A DNA stretch of 17,947 bases from CALGLS01 sp047626155 (GTDB lineage Bacteria > Bacteroidota > Bacteroidia > Chitinophagales > Saprospiraceae), in NCBI GenBank assembly GCA_047626155.1, contig JBLHRR010000118.1, forward strand, positions 1-17,947, read 5' to 3'. Below are positions 1 to 8,888 of this stretch, piece after piece; position 1 is the first letter of the stretch, and each line of letters begins with the position of its first letter. The position numbers were made by a program, and so were the translations under genes. The notes beneath the pieces are model-generated. The model was not told where the DNA came from. It ran no database searches and saw only the letters and a program-made list of their open reading frames with translations.

Positions 1-1787
1 TGGCCCGCATTAATCCTCACTTTTTTAATGCTGGGGAAAACATCGTCCGAAAGGAAAATCAAAAAGAAGGGTTTTATGAGAAAGGATTCGTTTATGCTGA
101 TCCTGAACTTTTCGACCTCTTTGATTTGCCGATTTTATTCGGAGATAAAAATACGATGTTAAACGAACCCTTCAGTATTGTACTGACGGAACAAATGGCA
201 GAGAAGTATTTCCCAAATGAAGATCCCATTGGAAAAATATTGATTCTTAACGACAATAAAGAAGAGTCATATAGGGTAACGGCGGTGATGAAAGACATGG
301 TTGCGCAAAACCATATTCAATACGACTTCTTTATGTCGATAAACACGCTAGAAGAAACCAGAGGAACCAACTGGATTTGGAATAATTACTATACTTATCT
401 CTCACTGGCAGATGGTGTTCATCCCGATCAGCTGACGGAAAAACTACGTGAGTTTGCTTTCAAAAACTTTGGACCACAATACAAAGCAGAATTAAATGCC
501 GACTTGAGGGAAATGGAAAAAATAGGGCAGGGCTTTAAATTGAAATTACAACCTGTATCTGATATTCATTTATATTCTCAGGAGATCACCCAACCTTATG
601 AGCAACAGGGAGATATTGCGCAGGTTCGTTTGTTCAGTGCCATTGCCTTTTTTATTTTGTTAATCGCACTGGTCAATTTTGTCAACTTATCTACGGCCAA
701 ATCGGCTAATCGTGCAAAAGAAGTTGGCCTACGAAAAGTATTAGGTTCTTATCAAAAGCAACTCATAGCGCAATTTTTAACGGAGTCGGTTTTAATGAGT
801 TTTTTAGCTTTTGCCTTAGGGACTATTTTTGCGGTAATGCTGATTCCTACCTTTAATGAACTTTCTGGAAAAACACTCAACATTCCTTTTACAAATATCA
901 GTTTCCTACCCATCGTAGCAGGAACATCCATCCTAATAGGAGTTTTGGCAGGACAGTACCCGTCTTTTTATTTATCGTCCTTCCAACCCGTGAAAGTATT
1001 GAAAGGGAAGTTGAGCATGGGTAGTAAAAATAGTTTGTTGCGAAGTAGTTTAGTGGTTTTTCAATTTGCCATTTCCATTGGATTGACCATAGGGACAACC
1101 ATTGTTTTTCAACAAATGTCTTACATCCAAAACAAAAACCTTGGTTTTCAAAAAGGTCAGGTACTCCTCATTCAAGATACAGATAATATTGGGGAACAGG
1201 TATCCGCGTTCAAAAATGCAATGGAAGAATTACCGGAAGGAAAGAGCAGCTCCATGAGTTCTTTCCTTCCTTTGGATGGTGGTCGAAGAAATCAAGTGGC
1301 CTTTTATCCTGAAGGTATTTGGAAAAGATTCGCCTCTGCGGCTCCTTTCCGTTATGACTTTCTAGATGACCGTTTTTCTAAAATGTATAAATCGGAAGAT
1401 CGGGTTATGACAATCTTTAGCATCTTTTCTATCCTTGCTATTTTTATTGCTTGCTTGGGTTTATTGGCCTTAGCCACTTTTATGACAGAGCAGCGAATGA
1501 AAGAAATCGGAATCCGAAAAGTACTGGGCGCCTCTATTCTTAATATTGTATTTACACGGACTAAAAAATTCATATTCTATGTACTTATTGGTCTATGCAT
1601 AGCTACACCCATCGCCTGGTTGCAGATGAACAAGTGGTTGGACGATTTCGCTTATCGTATTGATGTGGAGTGGTGGGTATTTTTGTTTTCGGGAATACTG
1701 GCAACTGGTACCGCTCCTATAACAGTAGGATTACAATCGTTGAAAACGGCGCTGATGAATCCGGTGGAGAGCATACGAGGGGAATGA
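1..1787 (+). CDS. ABC transporter permease, MacB/FtsX type (5' partial, internally shortened)
   Basis: The frame is open from base 3 at the window edge, so the true start lies upstream; the TTG at 126 is internal, since homologous codons continue before it. The visible protein has about 594 residues. It runs from the end of a MacB-like periplasmic domain into a first FtsX core (membrane segment near nt 625-695, then the signature AKEVGLRKVLGS at nt 714-749), a further helix near nt 1074-1120, a second periplasmic part and a final FtsX core with KEIGIRKVLGAS near nt 1500-1535. It ends in NPVESIRGE, the usual tail of this family. Between LGFQK (about nt 1140) and FLDDRF (about nt 1360) there are only about 73 residues, against about 203 in the next paralogue, so roughly 130 residues are missing in frame. 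It is probably an inner-membrane permease with no ATPase domain; whether it still works is unclear. Confidence 0.88.
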   Translation, partial: ARINPHFFNAGENIVRKENQKEGFYEKGFVYADPELFDLFDLPILFGDKNTMLNEPFSIVLTEQMAEKYFPNEDPIGKILILNDNKEESYRVTAVMKDMVAQNHIQYDFFMSINTLEETRGTNWIWNNYYTYLSLADGVHPDQLTEKLREFAFKNFGPQYKAELNADLREMEKIGQGFKLKLQPVSDIHLYSQEITQPYEQQGDIAQVRLFSAIAFFILLIALVNFVNLSTAKSANRAKEVGLRKVLGSYQKQLIAQFLTESVLMSFLAFALGTIFAVMLIPTFNELSGKTLNIPFTNISFLPIVAGTSILIGVLAGQYPSFYLSSFQPVKVLKGKLSMGSKNSLLRSSLVVFQFAISIGLTIGTTIVFQQMSYIQNKNLGFQKGQVLLIQDTDNIGEQVSAFKNAMEELPEGKSSSMSSFLPLDGGRRNQVAFYPEGIWKRFASAAPFRYDFLDDRFSKMYKSEDRVMTIFSIFSILAIFIACLGLLALATFMTEQRMKEIGIRKVLGASILNIVFTRTKKFIFYVLIGLCIATPIAWLQMNKWLDDFAYRIDVEWWVFLFSGILATGTAPITVGLQSLKTALMNPVESIRGE

Positions 1788-1819
1788 GTAAACGAGACGA
1801 AAACCTATAAACAAAAATC

Positions 1820-4231
1820 ATGATTAAAAATAATTTCAAAATTGCTTTCCGTGGCCTCTTGAAAAATAAATTATTTACATTCATCAAATTGGTCGGACTT
1901 ACCATTGGCTTAACTGCCTGTCTGCTCATCTGGCTGTACACTCAGCACGAAATAAGTTATGATCAATTTCATGTAAATGCAGATCGCATCGCCCGTGTAA
2001 CGATGGAGTACAGTTCTGGAGGAGAGGTGACAAAGAATATTGAAGTGACTGGTAATAAAGTAGCTCCTTCTTTTCAGCAGGACTTCCCGGAAGTAGAAAG
2101 TGCGGTACGGGTCATCAAGTACCAAAGCGTGGTGAAAAATGGCAGCTTGCTTTTTGAAGAAAAAAACTTTTATTATGCCGATTCCGCTTTCTTCGATATT
2201 TTCACTTTTCCTTTATTGGAAGGTGACCCGAAAACAGCATTGAACGCTCCGCTTAAATTGGTGATTACAAGCAAGATGGCGGAAAAGTATTTTGGTAACG
2301 CCAATCCAATCGGAAAGGAATTGAAGGTTGGAAGTACTAAAGAATACGTCGTTTCCGGCGTGATGGAACCCGCTCCTGCAAATTCAAAACTACAACCTGA
2401 CTTCATTGCTTCTTTTACCAGTTTAAGTGCTTCCAGAGCGGAACGTTCGACATGGTGGAATGCCAACTACGCTACTTTTTTACTACTCTACCCACAGACC
2501 GATTTACAGGCATTCAACGATAAAATTCCGAGCTACATGGCCGCTCATGCAGAAGAAACAGGGAGCGACAACACGGATGAAAACTACCTTACCTTTTTTG
2601 CAGAATCATTGTTAACTATTCATTTAAAATCTGAAACACCGGGCAACTTTGTCCCGAACGGCGATAAGCGATACATCTATATTTTAGGAATGATTGCTTT
2701 TTTGATTCTACTTATTGGCAGCACCACTTACGTAAATCTAACAACGGCGCAAAGCACGGAACGGGCAAAAGAGATTGGCGTGCATAAAGTGTTAGGCGTT
2801 AGTCCAATGCAGCTTTTCGGGCAGCATATTAGTGAGGCCATGACCATTACAGGCTTGGCACTTTTCACTAGTTTTTGCCTGACCGCTCTTTCTCTTCCTC
2901 TATTCAATCAATTGATTGGCCGAAGCCTGACCTGGGCGCCGCTACTGAATCCATTGACCTTACAAGCGATACTGATTTTTGGTATTTTTGTTAGTTTTCT
3001 GACGGGTGCCTATCCCGCATTAGTCGTTTCCAGATTCAAACCGGCGGAGGTACTCAAAGGAAGTTTACGGTCTTCAACAAAAGGAGCCTGGCTGCACAAG
3101 TCACTGATTGTTTTGCAATTTGGAATTTCCGCACTCCTCATTATTTGCACGGTCGTGCTGAACGGGCAATTGGGGTTTATTCAGAATAAAAAATTAGGCT
3201 ACGAAAAAAACCACGTCATAGCTTTGCCTACAGATCAACAGATTGTAAAGAAACTGGATGCTTTCAAATCTGAGTTTTCACAGAACAAACATGTCTTGGC
3301 AACGAGCCTGGTTTATGAAACACCGGTACATATTCAAGGGGGATACGAAATCAATAAATCTTTCGAAGAAGGAAACGGAAAACCGGTAGCAGCAATACCC
3401 GTTGATGAAGATTTTGTAAAAGCACTAAGCATAGAATTGGTGGCGGGAAGTGATTTCTCCAGACAAGATGTGGAAACGGTTCGCAGAATGGATGAAGGCA
3501 AAGACAGTACTTCTGCCCTTCAAATACTGATCAATGAAGCCCAATGCGCGGCTTTCGGATGGACGCCCGAAGAGGCCATCAACCAGTATGTCAATTTTAA
3601 ACAAAGAGCGCAAATTAAAGGAGTTGTGAAAAATTTTCATTTTGCTTCTTTACACGAACAAATTAAGAACTTGGTTATTTTCCCTACAACCTGGGGCCAG
3701 AATATTTTAGTCAAACTGGATGGAAAAGATATTGCATCGTCTATTTCTTTTTTAGAAAAAAAATGGACGAAACTGGTTCCTCACCGTCCGTTTTCCTACC
3801 ACTTCATGGATGAAGAATTTGAACAAATGTATGGCTCAGAAAAGCAAACGGCCAAAATGGTTACCGCCTTTTCCATACTCGCTATTCTGTTGGCTTGCCT
3901 CGGCCTCTTCGGCATTGCCACTTATACGATTACACAGCGGGCAAAGGAAATTGGTATTCGAAAAGTACTAGGTGCCTCTGTTTCAAACATTGTTTTGATG
4001 CTCTCCAAAAACTTCCTACTGCTAGTACTCATCGGTTTAATTATAGCAGCTCCGCTTTCCTGGTATTTGATGAATAACTGGTTACAGGATTTCACTTATC
4101 GGATTGATATCAAATGGTGGATGTTTGCGCTGCCGGGGATACTGGCCATTAGTGTTGCATTTGTAACAATTAGTTTGCAATCATTAAGAGTAGCATTGGC
4201 GAATCCGGTGGAGAGTATTCGTACAGAGTAA
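1820..4231 (+). CDS. ABC transporter permease, MacB/FtsX type
   Basis: This 803-residue protein has the full double architecture. A short basic cytoplasmic start is followed by a first membrane helix at about residues 20-41 and a periplasmic MacB-like domain at about 42-283. The first FtsX core is at about 284-415, with AKEIGVHKVLGVS at 316-328 (His replaces the usual Arg). Then come a helix at about 427-446, a second periplasmic domain to about 680, and the last FtsX core with AKEIGIRKVLGAS at 708-720. It ends NPVESIRTE. The family (MacB, LolC/LolE) transmits ATP-driven movement to the periplasm rather than forming a solute pore. No Walker motifs are present, so a separate ATPase is needed. 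It starts 32 bases after the previous stop, so co-transcription is likely. The ATG follows an A-rich leader and the start helix aligns with the paralogues. Substrate unknown. Confidence 0.93.
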   Translation: MIKNNFKIAFRGLLKNKLFTFIKLVGLTIGLTACLLIWLYTQHEISYDQFHVNADRIARVTMEYSSGGEVTKNIEVTGNKVAPSFQQDFPEVESAVRVIKYQSVVKNGSLLFEEKNFYYADSAFFDIFTFPLLEGDPKTALNAPLKLVITSKMAEKYFGNANPIGKELKVGSTKEYVVSGVMEPAPANSKLQPDFIASFTSLSASRAERSTWWNANYATFLLLYPQTDLQAFNDKIPSYMAAHAEETGSDNTDENYLTFFAESLLTIHLKSETPGNFVPNGDKRYIYILGMIAFLILLIGSTTYVNLTTAQSTERAKEIGVHKVLGVSPMQLFGQHISEAMTITGLALFTSFCLTALSLPLFNQLIGRSLTWAPLLNPLTLQAILIFGIFVSFLTGAYPALVVSRFKPAEVLKGSLRSSTKGAWLHKSLIVLQFGISALLIICTVVLNGQLGFIQNKKLGYEKNHVIALPTDQQIVKKLDAFKSEFSQNKHVLATSLVYETPVHIQGGYEINKSFEEGNGKPVAAIPVDEDFVKALSIELVAGSDFSRQDVETVRRMDEGKDSTSALQILINEAQCAAFGWTPEEAINQYVNFKQRAQIKGVVKNFHFASLHEQIKNLVIFPTTWGQNILVKLDGKDIASSISFLEKKWTKLVPHRPFSYHFMDEEFEQMYGSEKQTAKMVTAFSILAILLACLGLFGIATYTITQRAKEIGIRKVLGASVSNIVLMLSKNFLLLVLIGLIIAAPLSWYLMNNWLQDFTYRIDIKWWMFALPGILAISVAFVTISLQSLRVALANPVESIRTE

Positions 4232-4280
4232 AAGCTTTTGCTAATTATAACGCAATATTTTAACAACTAAAACAGAACTA

Positions 4281-5939
4281 ATGAAAATTATAACAATATT
4301 TTTACTCATCGGTATATCAGTACTCAATACCGCCTGTCAAAGCAAACCAGAAGAAATATTAACGCTCAGCGAAGGAACGGTCGAACTCGATTTCCATAAA
4401 AACCACATCAACGAAATTCTTTTCGATACCAAATATCATAAACCGAACGAATACACCGAAGGCGACATCAAAACGTCCCTCAACGTCACCAATGATGACG
4501 AATTATTTGGGCGTATGTTTTTAGCAAAAACCCAAACCTATTACCTGAGTCAGCTGGCTCCTGAACTTCCCGTAAATGAATTATGCAAAAAGGGGAGTTA
4601 TCAGTTTACCATTTATGTTGATAATAACAAGTTGTACACTTACAATCTTCAAACTGGAGCTGGCTCTTGTTCTTTTAGAAATGAAGCAACAAGTATTTAC
4701 TTGCCATTGATTTCAGAAGAAGACCACTGGGGGAAATTTCTTTGGTTAAAATTCATGAAGAGAAATGGTGGTCAAAAGGCATTGTCCGAAGGCACTCATC
4801 AACTAAAAATAGAAGTACGTCCTTACATAGAAACAACAGAACTTAAAGTAGGTAAAATCATCGCAGAGGGCGAAGTGACCATTCAATTCACCAATAAAGA
4901 AGTAAGTGAAACAGAAATGGCAATACAACCTATAGCTCCTAACAGTGGTTGGGAACTTGCTTCTGACCAGATAAATGAAGAAAAAATAAAAGCACTCAAT
5001 AAGAAAGTAGCGCAAAATTATTTCAAAGATCTAACCAGTGTGGTCGTTGTCCAAAATGGAAAATTATTATTGGAAGAATACTTCGAGGAAGCCAACAGAA
5101 ACACATTGCACAATACTCGCTCTGTCGGAAAATCTTTCGCTTCTGCAATTACCGGCATCGCAATTAAAGATGGACACCTCAAAAATGAGATGGCGACATT
5201 GAAAAATTTTTACAAATTAAAGCCTTATGAAAATTATAGCCCTGCAAAAGGAGAAATAACTTTAAAAGATTTACTAACAATGAGTTCGCATTTTGCTGGA
5301 TCAGATATGACTGGTAAGAATAGCGAAGACGAAATGCAAGACAATGCAGAAAACTGGATGAAATTTGCTTTAAATGTTCCTATGGACGGAAAAGAATCGG
5401 AACCCAACATCTGGGATTACTGGACTCCGGGAACAATGATACTTGGCGACGTTCTTAACAAAATCGTTCCGGATGGTTTAGAAGTCTATGCGGAGAAAAA
5501 ACTGTTTGCACCGCTTGGCATTAAAGAATACAAATGGTTCCATACCCCTCAAAAAGTAGCTTATACCGGAGGAGGATTGGAAATGAGTTCACTGAGTTTG
5601 GCAAAGTTTGGGCAACTCTACCTAAATGATGGACTTGTAGACGGAGATCAAATTATAACAAAAGAATGGATTAAGACCAGCTTATCAAAACAGCTCCCCA
5701 TTCCGGAAAAAACAGACGAACACTACGGTTACCTCTTTTGGAATAAAGGCTATACTATAGAGGGTAAGACTTATGACACTTACTACGCTACCGGAAACGG
5801 TGGGAACAAAATTTTTATCATCAAAGAATTAGATTTAGTCGTCGTCATCACCGCTACAGCCTATGGGCAACCACATGGGCATATACAAGCTGATGAGATG
5901 ATGAAGGATTTTATTTTACCTGCAGTGGTGGGGCGGTAG
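4281..5939 (+). CDS. Lipoprotein serine hydrolase, beta-lactamase (class C/NylB-like) family
   Basis: The 552-residue protein begins with a lipoprotein signal: a hydrophobic stretch at residues 5-15, then LNTAC with the lipidated Cys at 19, so it is predicted to be envelope-anchored. Residues about 25-215 form an N-terminal region I do not recognise. From about 225 it matches the beta-lactamase/penicillin-binding-like hydrolases. The nucleophile motif SVGK is at 281-284 inside TRSVGKSFASAITGIA. A likely Tyr motif YWT is at 380-382 (Thr where many members have Asn). KLFAPLGI is at 407-414 and the terminal-strand motif YATGNGGN at 502-509. Related proteins hydrolyse amide or ester bonds such as peptides, amide oligomers or beta-lactams; the substrate cannot be predicted here. 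It lies 49 bases after a permease, on the same strand. Its final codons and TAG stop fall in a heptad repeat, so the C-terminus may have been altered by that repeat. Confidence 0.88.
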   Translation: MKIITIFLLIGISVLNTACQSKPEEILTLSEGTVELDFHKNHINEILFDTKYHKPNEYTEGDIKTSLNVTNDDELFGRMFLAKTQTYYLSQLAPELPVNELCKKGSYQFTIYVDNNKLYTYNLQTGAGSCSFRNEATSIYLPLISEEDHWGKFLWLKFMKRNGGQKALSEGTHQLKIEVRPYIETTELKVGKIIAEGEVTIQFTNKEVSETEMAIQPIAPNSGWELASDQINEEKIKALNKKVAQNYFKDLTSVVVVQNGKLLLEEYFEEANRNTLHNTRSVGKSFASAITGIAIKDGHLKNEMATLKNFYKLKPYENYSPAKGEITLKDLLTMSSHFAGSDMTGKNSEDEMQDNAENWMKFALNVPMDGKESEPNIWDYWTPGTMILGDVLNKIVPDGLEVYAEKKLFAPLGIKEYKWFHTPQKVAYTGGGLEMSSLSLAKFGQLYLNDGLVDGDQIITKEWIKTSLSKQLPIPEKTDEHYGYLFWNKGYTIEGKTYDTYYATGNGGNKIFIIKELDLVVVITATAYGQPHGHIQADEMMKDFILPAVVGR

Positions 5940-5986
5940 ACGGTAAGACGGTTTACGGTGGACGGGGTAATACGGGGAAACGGTGG
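5933..5986 (+). repeat. Left heptad array (ACGGTNN units) of the four-helix-bundle element
   Basis: From 5933 the sequence reads as imperfect 7-8 base units: GCGGTAG, ACGGTAAG, ACGGTTT, ACGGTGG, ACGGGG, then two looser units up to ACGGTGG at 5980-5986. The 14-mer ACGGTTTACGGTGG at 5948-5961 is perfectly inverted at 6411-6424. The 11-mer ACGGTGGACGG at 5955-5965 is perfectly inverted at 6399-6409. The array starts inside the last codons of the serine hydrolase and includes its TAG stop. Confidence 0.8.
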
Positions 5987-6027
5987 GTATGATTTGGAAT
6001 TTATTTTTAACATAAAAAGACAAAGTT

Positions 6028-6390
6028 ATGGGGGATTTCAAGGAGCTTAGGGTGTGGCAGAACGGACTCGATTTAGTAGTGGATATCTATAAAATGACTA
6101 GGGTTGGAGAATTTGCGAAGGACTTTGGCTTAAAGAATCAAATCCAAAGAGCTTCCGTTTCTATCCCATCAAACATTGCAGAAGGGGACGAAAGAAAAAC
6201 AACCAAGGAGGCCATTTGTTTTTTCAATATATCTAAAGGTTCTGCTGCTGAAGTGATAGCCCAACTACATCTTGCATACAGAATTGGATACATTGACAAA
6301 GAAACCTTCGATAGGCTAGAAGATAATACAGAACGAACTCGCGCAATACTCAAAAACCTTATAAAAGCAAGAATGGGAAACTCTAAATAG
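6028..6390 (+). CDS. Four-helix-bundle protein (23S rRNA intervening-sequence protein family)
   Basis: The 120-residue protein has the hallmark pattern of the S23/IVP four-helix-bundle family (TIGR02436/PF05635). FKELRVWQNGLDL is at residues 4-16, the highly conserved core RASVSIPSNIAEGDER at 41-56, KGSAAEVIAQL at 70-80, and a final amphipathic helix to the C-terminus. No signal peptide or membrane helix is visible, so it should be cytoplasmic. Members were first found in intervening sequences of 23S rRNA genes (Leptospira, Coxiella), and the related Avd protein binds the reverse transcriptase of diversity-generating retroelements, so nucleic-acid binding is plausible but unproven. Here it is not in an rRNA gene: it sits alone between inverted heptad arrays, splitting a row of permease genes, which looks like an inserted cassette. 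The ATG at 6028 gives the normal family N-terminus. Confidence 0.92.
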   Translation: MGDFKELRVWQNGLDLVVDIYKMTRVGEFAKDFGLKNQIQRASVSIPSNIAEGDERKTTKEAICFFNISKGSAAEVIAQLHLAYRIGYIDKETFDRLEDNTERTRAILKNLIKARMGNSK

Positions 6391-6428
6391 CCGTATCACC
6401 GTCCACCGTACCACCGTAAACCGTAAAA
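6391..6428 (-). repeat. Right heptad array (inverted) of the four-helix-bundle element
   Basis: It starts on the base after the TAG stop of the four-helix-bundle gene. Read on the minus strand it gives ACGGTTT, ACGGTGG, TACGGTGG, ACGGTGA, TACGG, the same units as the left array in opposite orientation. It ends four bases before the ATG of the next permease, so it occupies that gene's translation initiation region. In RNA the two arrays could pair across the 450-base interior. Confidence 0.8.
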
Positions 6429-6431
6429 GCC

Positions 6432-8888
6432 ATGTTCCAACACCACCTCAAATTAGCGCTTAGGAATTTCCGAAAAGACAAAAGCACTTTTCTGATCAAC
6501 CTCACGGGCTTATCCGTCGGTTTGATGGTTGCTATTTCAATTTTTAGTTGGGCTATCCATGAGTTAAGTTATGAAAAGTTCCATACTAAATCAGATCAAA
6601 TTTACCGGATTGTAAATGAGCGATTTCAAAATGGAGAGATGATCCAGAAAGGAACCATTACTTATCCGACTATTGGGCCTACTATGTTGAAAGAGTACCC
6701 GGAGGTAGTGAATGCCTCTCGTATTTTTTATCAGGGTAATATGGCTTTGACCAATGGGGATAAAGTTATTCAGGTCGATGATTCTCAATTCACAGATCAG
6801 CATTTTTTTGAACTATTCGATTATGAATTATTAGCCGGCGATCGAAACACAGCGCTATCCAATACCAATGAAATTGTTTTGACTAAGTCTGTAGCAAATC
6901 AATTATTCGATTTAAGAAACGACAACTACGAATCTTTGATTGGTAAATATATTGTTATGAATTTAGACGAGCATCCGTCAAAGGTGGTTGGCATCATCAA
7001 AGATTTCCCCGTTAATTCGATCTTTCAATGTTCGGTTTTAGCCAGTTACGCTACCTTCATTCGTTATACAGGAGAGAATGCAGACATCAGTTGGGACTTT
7101 TCAGATTTCTATCATTTTATTGAATTGGACAAACAAGCTGATCCGGCAATCTTAGAAGCTAAGTTCCCCGCTTTTTCAGAAAAACACTTTGTTTACAGAA
7201 ACGATACAGAGAGTGCAGAAAAGTTCTATTTACAACCTCTTTCTGATGTACATTTATATTCCGCCGACCTTGAATACGAAATCATGAAAACAGGTAGCGC
7301 CCGTTCTGTCTGGGCATTATTGGGCATCGCTTTTATTATTCTTTTAATCGCCTGGGTCAACTACATCAATTTATCTTCAGTCAAAGCCATTGAAAAAGCA
7401 AAAGAGATCGGCTTACGTCGAGTGATCGGCGCTGGGAAAAAGCAACTTACGTTACAGTTTTTGCAAGAAGCTTTTCTTATCAACTTACTTGCTTTCTTAG
7501 TAGCCATTCCGTTGATTACTTTTTTCCGTCCTTGGTTCTACAACATCATGGGAATTGACCAGGGGCGAACTATTAGTACCGCTCTTGGTTCGACAGAATA
7601 TTTACTCTATGGCGGTTGTGCTTTACTAATGTTCTCGGGTATTTTGATTTCGGGTTTATATCCATCTTGGTTACTCTCCTCGAAAAGTACGCCGGATGTA
7701 TTGAAAGGGAAATTCCAAAATACGAAAGGTAGCAAGGCGCTCCGTAAAACACTTGTTACGGCTCAGTTCACCATGTCCATTAGTTTGATCATCATTACCA
7801 TTTTTGCCTACCAGCAAATAAAATTTATGGACAACAAAGAGCTGGGATTAAACATTGATCAGGTAATGGTTTTCAACGGTCCTACCTTAACAAATTTCGA
7901 TACTACTTTCATTGATAAAATGAACGCCTTCACCGCTGCGCTGGATCAATTTCCGGGCATCAAAAATGCAGCTACTTCCAATCGAGTCCCAGGAGAACGG
8001 ATGGGCAGAATCTTCGGGCTTACCATAAAAGGAGGAAATCCTGACAAGGGTTATATGTGCAATCAAATGCATGCAGATGCCAAATACGCAGAGACCTACG
8101 GTTTACAAACTTTGGCAGGTCGATTTTTCCGACAAGAAGATTCTAACTACAATGGTCAGTTAGTCAATAATATTATTATCAATGAAGCGACTAGGAAAAT
8201 GGCTGGTTTCTCTACTAACGAAGAAGCCATCGGTCAGGTCTTTAATTTTTTTGGCGGTGGTTTTAATGTGGTAGGTGTCGTTAATGATTTTCACCAGCGT
8301 TCTATACATCATGCTATTGAGCCTCTGATTATTATTCCTTATTACTCTCCGTATAGTCCAATTTCTGTAAAAGTAGCTGCAGCTACTATTGATCAAACCA
8401 TTGCCCAGATTGAGCAGACTTACCAATCTTTCTTTCCTGCCAATGTATTCGAATACTCTTTTCTAGATAAGCAATTCGCACAGTTGTACAGTGCGGATAA
8501 GAACTTCAGTAAGATGCTTTTATTTTTCACCTTTTTGGCGATACTTATCGCTTGCTTAGGTCTTTTTGGACTTGCGTCTTACATCGCTCATTTGCGAACA
8601 AAGGAAATTGGAGTTCGAAAAGTCTTAGGAAGTTCGATTACTCAAATTGTTGCGCTACTCTCTTTTGATTTTTTAAAACTGGTATTCGTAGCTGTATTGT
8701 TAGCTTCGCCCATCGCGTGGTATTGTTCTAAGGAATGGCTCAACAGTTATGAATATAGAATTGCCATTGAAGGTTCCGTATTCCTTTGGGCTGGAGTGAT
8801 TGCTTTAAGCACTGCTTTTTTAACAATAAGCGCCCAATCACTCAAAGCGGCTTTAGCTAATCCGGTTGAGAGTTTAAGGAACGACTAG
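6432..8888 (+). CDS. ABC transporter permease, MacB/FtsX type
   Basis: This 818-residue protein has the same double MacB-like/FtsX layout. The first helix is at about 20-42 and the first periplasmic domain at about 43-290. The first FtsX core starts with a helix at about 294-312 and carries AKEIGLRRVIGAG at 323-335. A further helix lies at about 440-460, followed by the second periplasmic domain to about 690 and the last core with TKEIGVRKVLGSS at 723-735. The tail is NPVESLRND. It is slightly longer than its neighbours, partly from about six extra residues near 160-166 (LRNDNYE) in the first periplasmic domain. There is no ATPase domain. Its start lies against the right heptad array, so before the cassette arrived it may have been continuous with the upstream genes. 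The ATG agrees with the paralogue N-termini. Substrate unknown. Confidence 0.93.
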   Translation: MFQHHLKLALRNFRKDKSTFLINLTGLSVGLMVAISIFSWAIHELSYEKFHTKSDQIYRIVNERFQNGEMIQKGTITYPTIGPTMLKEYPEVVNASRIFYQGNMALTNGDKVIQVDDSQFTDQHFFELFDYELLAGDRNTALSNTNEIVLTKSVANQLFDLRNDNYESLIGKYIVMNLDEHPSKVVGIIKDFPVNSIFQCSVLASYATFIRYTGENADISWDFSDFYHFIELDKQADPAILEAKFPAFSEKHFVYRNDTESAEKFYLQPLSDVHLYSADLEYEIMKTGSARSVWALLGIAFIILLIAWVNYINLSSVKAIEKAKEIGLRRVIGAGKKQLTLQFLQEAFLINLLAFLVAIPLITFFRPWFYNIMGIDQGRTISTALGSTEYLLYGGCALLMFSGILISGLYPSWLLSSKSTPDVLKGKFQNTKGSKALRKTLVTAQFTMSISLIIITIFAYQQIKFMDNKELGLNIDQVMVFNGPTLTNFDTTFIDKMNAFTAALDQFPGIKNAATSNRVPGERMGRIFGLTIKGGNPDKGYMCNQMHADAKYAETYGLQTLAGRFFRQEDSNYNGQLVNNIIINEATRKMAGFSTNEEAIGQVFNFFGGGFNVVGVVNDFHQRSIHHAIEPLIIIPYYSPYSPISVKVAAATIDQTIAQIEQTYQSFFPANVFEYSFLDKQFAQLYSADKNFSKMLLFFTFLAILIACLGLFGLASYIAHLRTKEIGVRKVLGSSITQIVALLSFDFLKLVFVAVLLASPIAWYCSKEWLNSYEYRIAIEGSVFLWAGVIALSTAFLTISAQSLKAALANPVESLRND

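Noticed and set aside
126..128. TTG as a start codon for the first permease
   Set aside because: The same frame is open to base 3 and encodes residues that continue the periplasmic domain (for example YADPELFDLFDL), so TTG is internal and the gene is cut by the window edge.
5933..6428. Heptad arrays as a CRISPR array
   Set aside because: Units are 7-8 bases with no unique spacers, and the two sides are inverted relative to each other around a protein gene.
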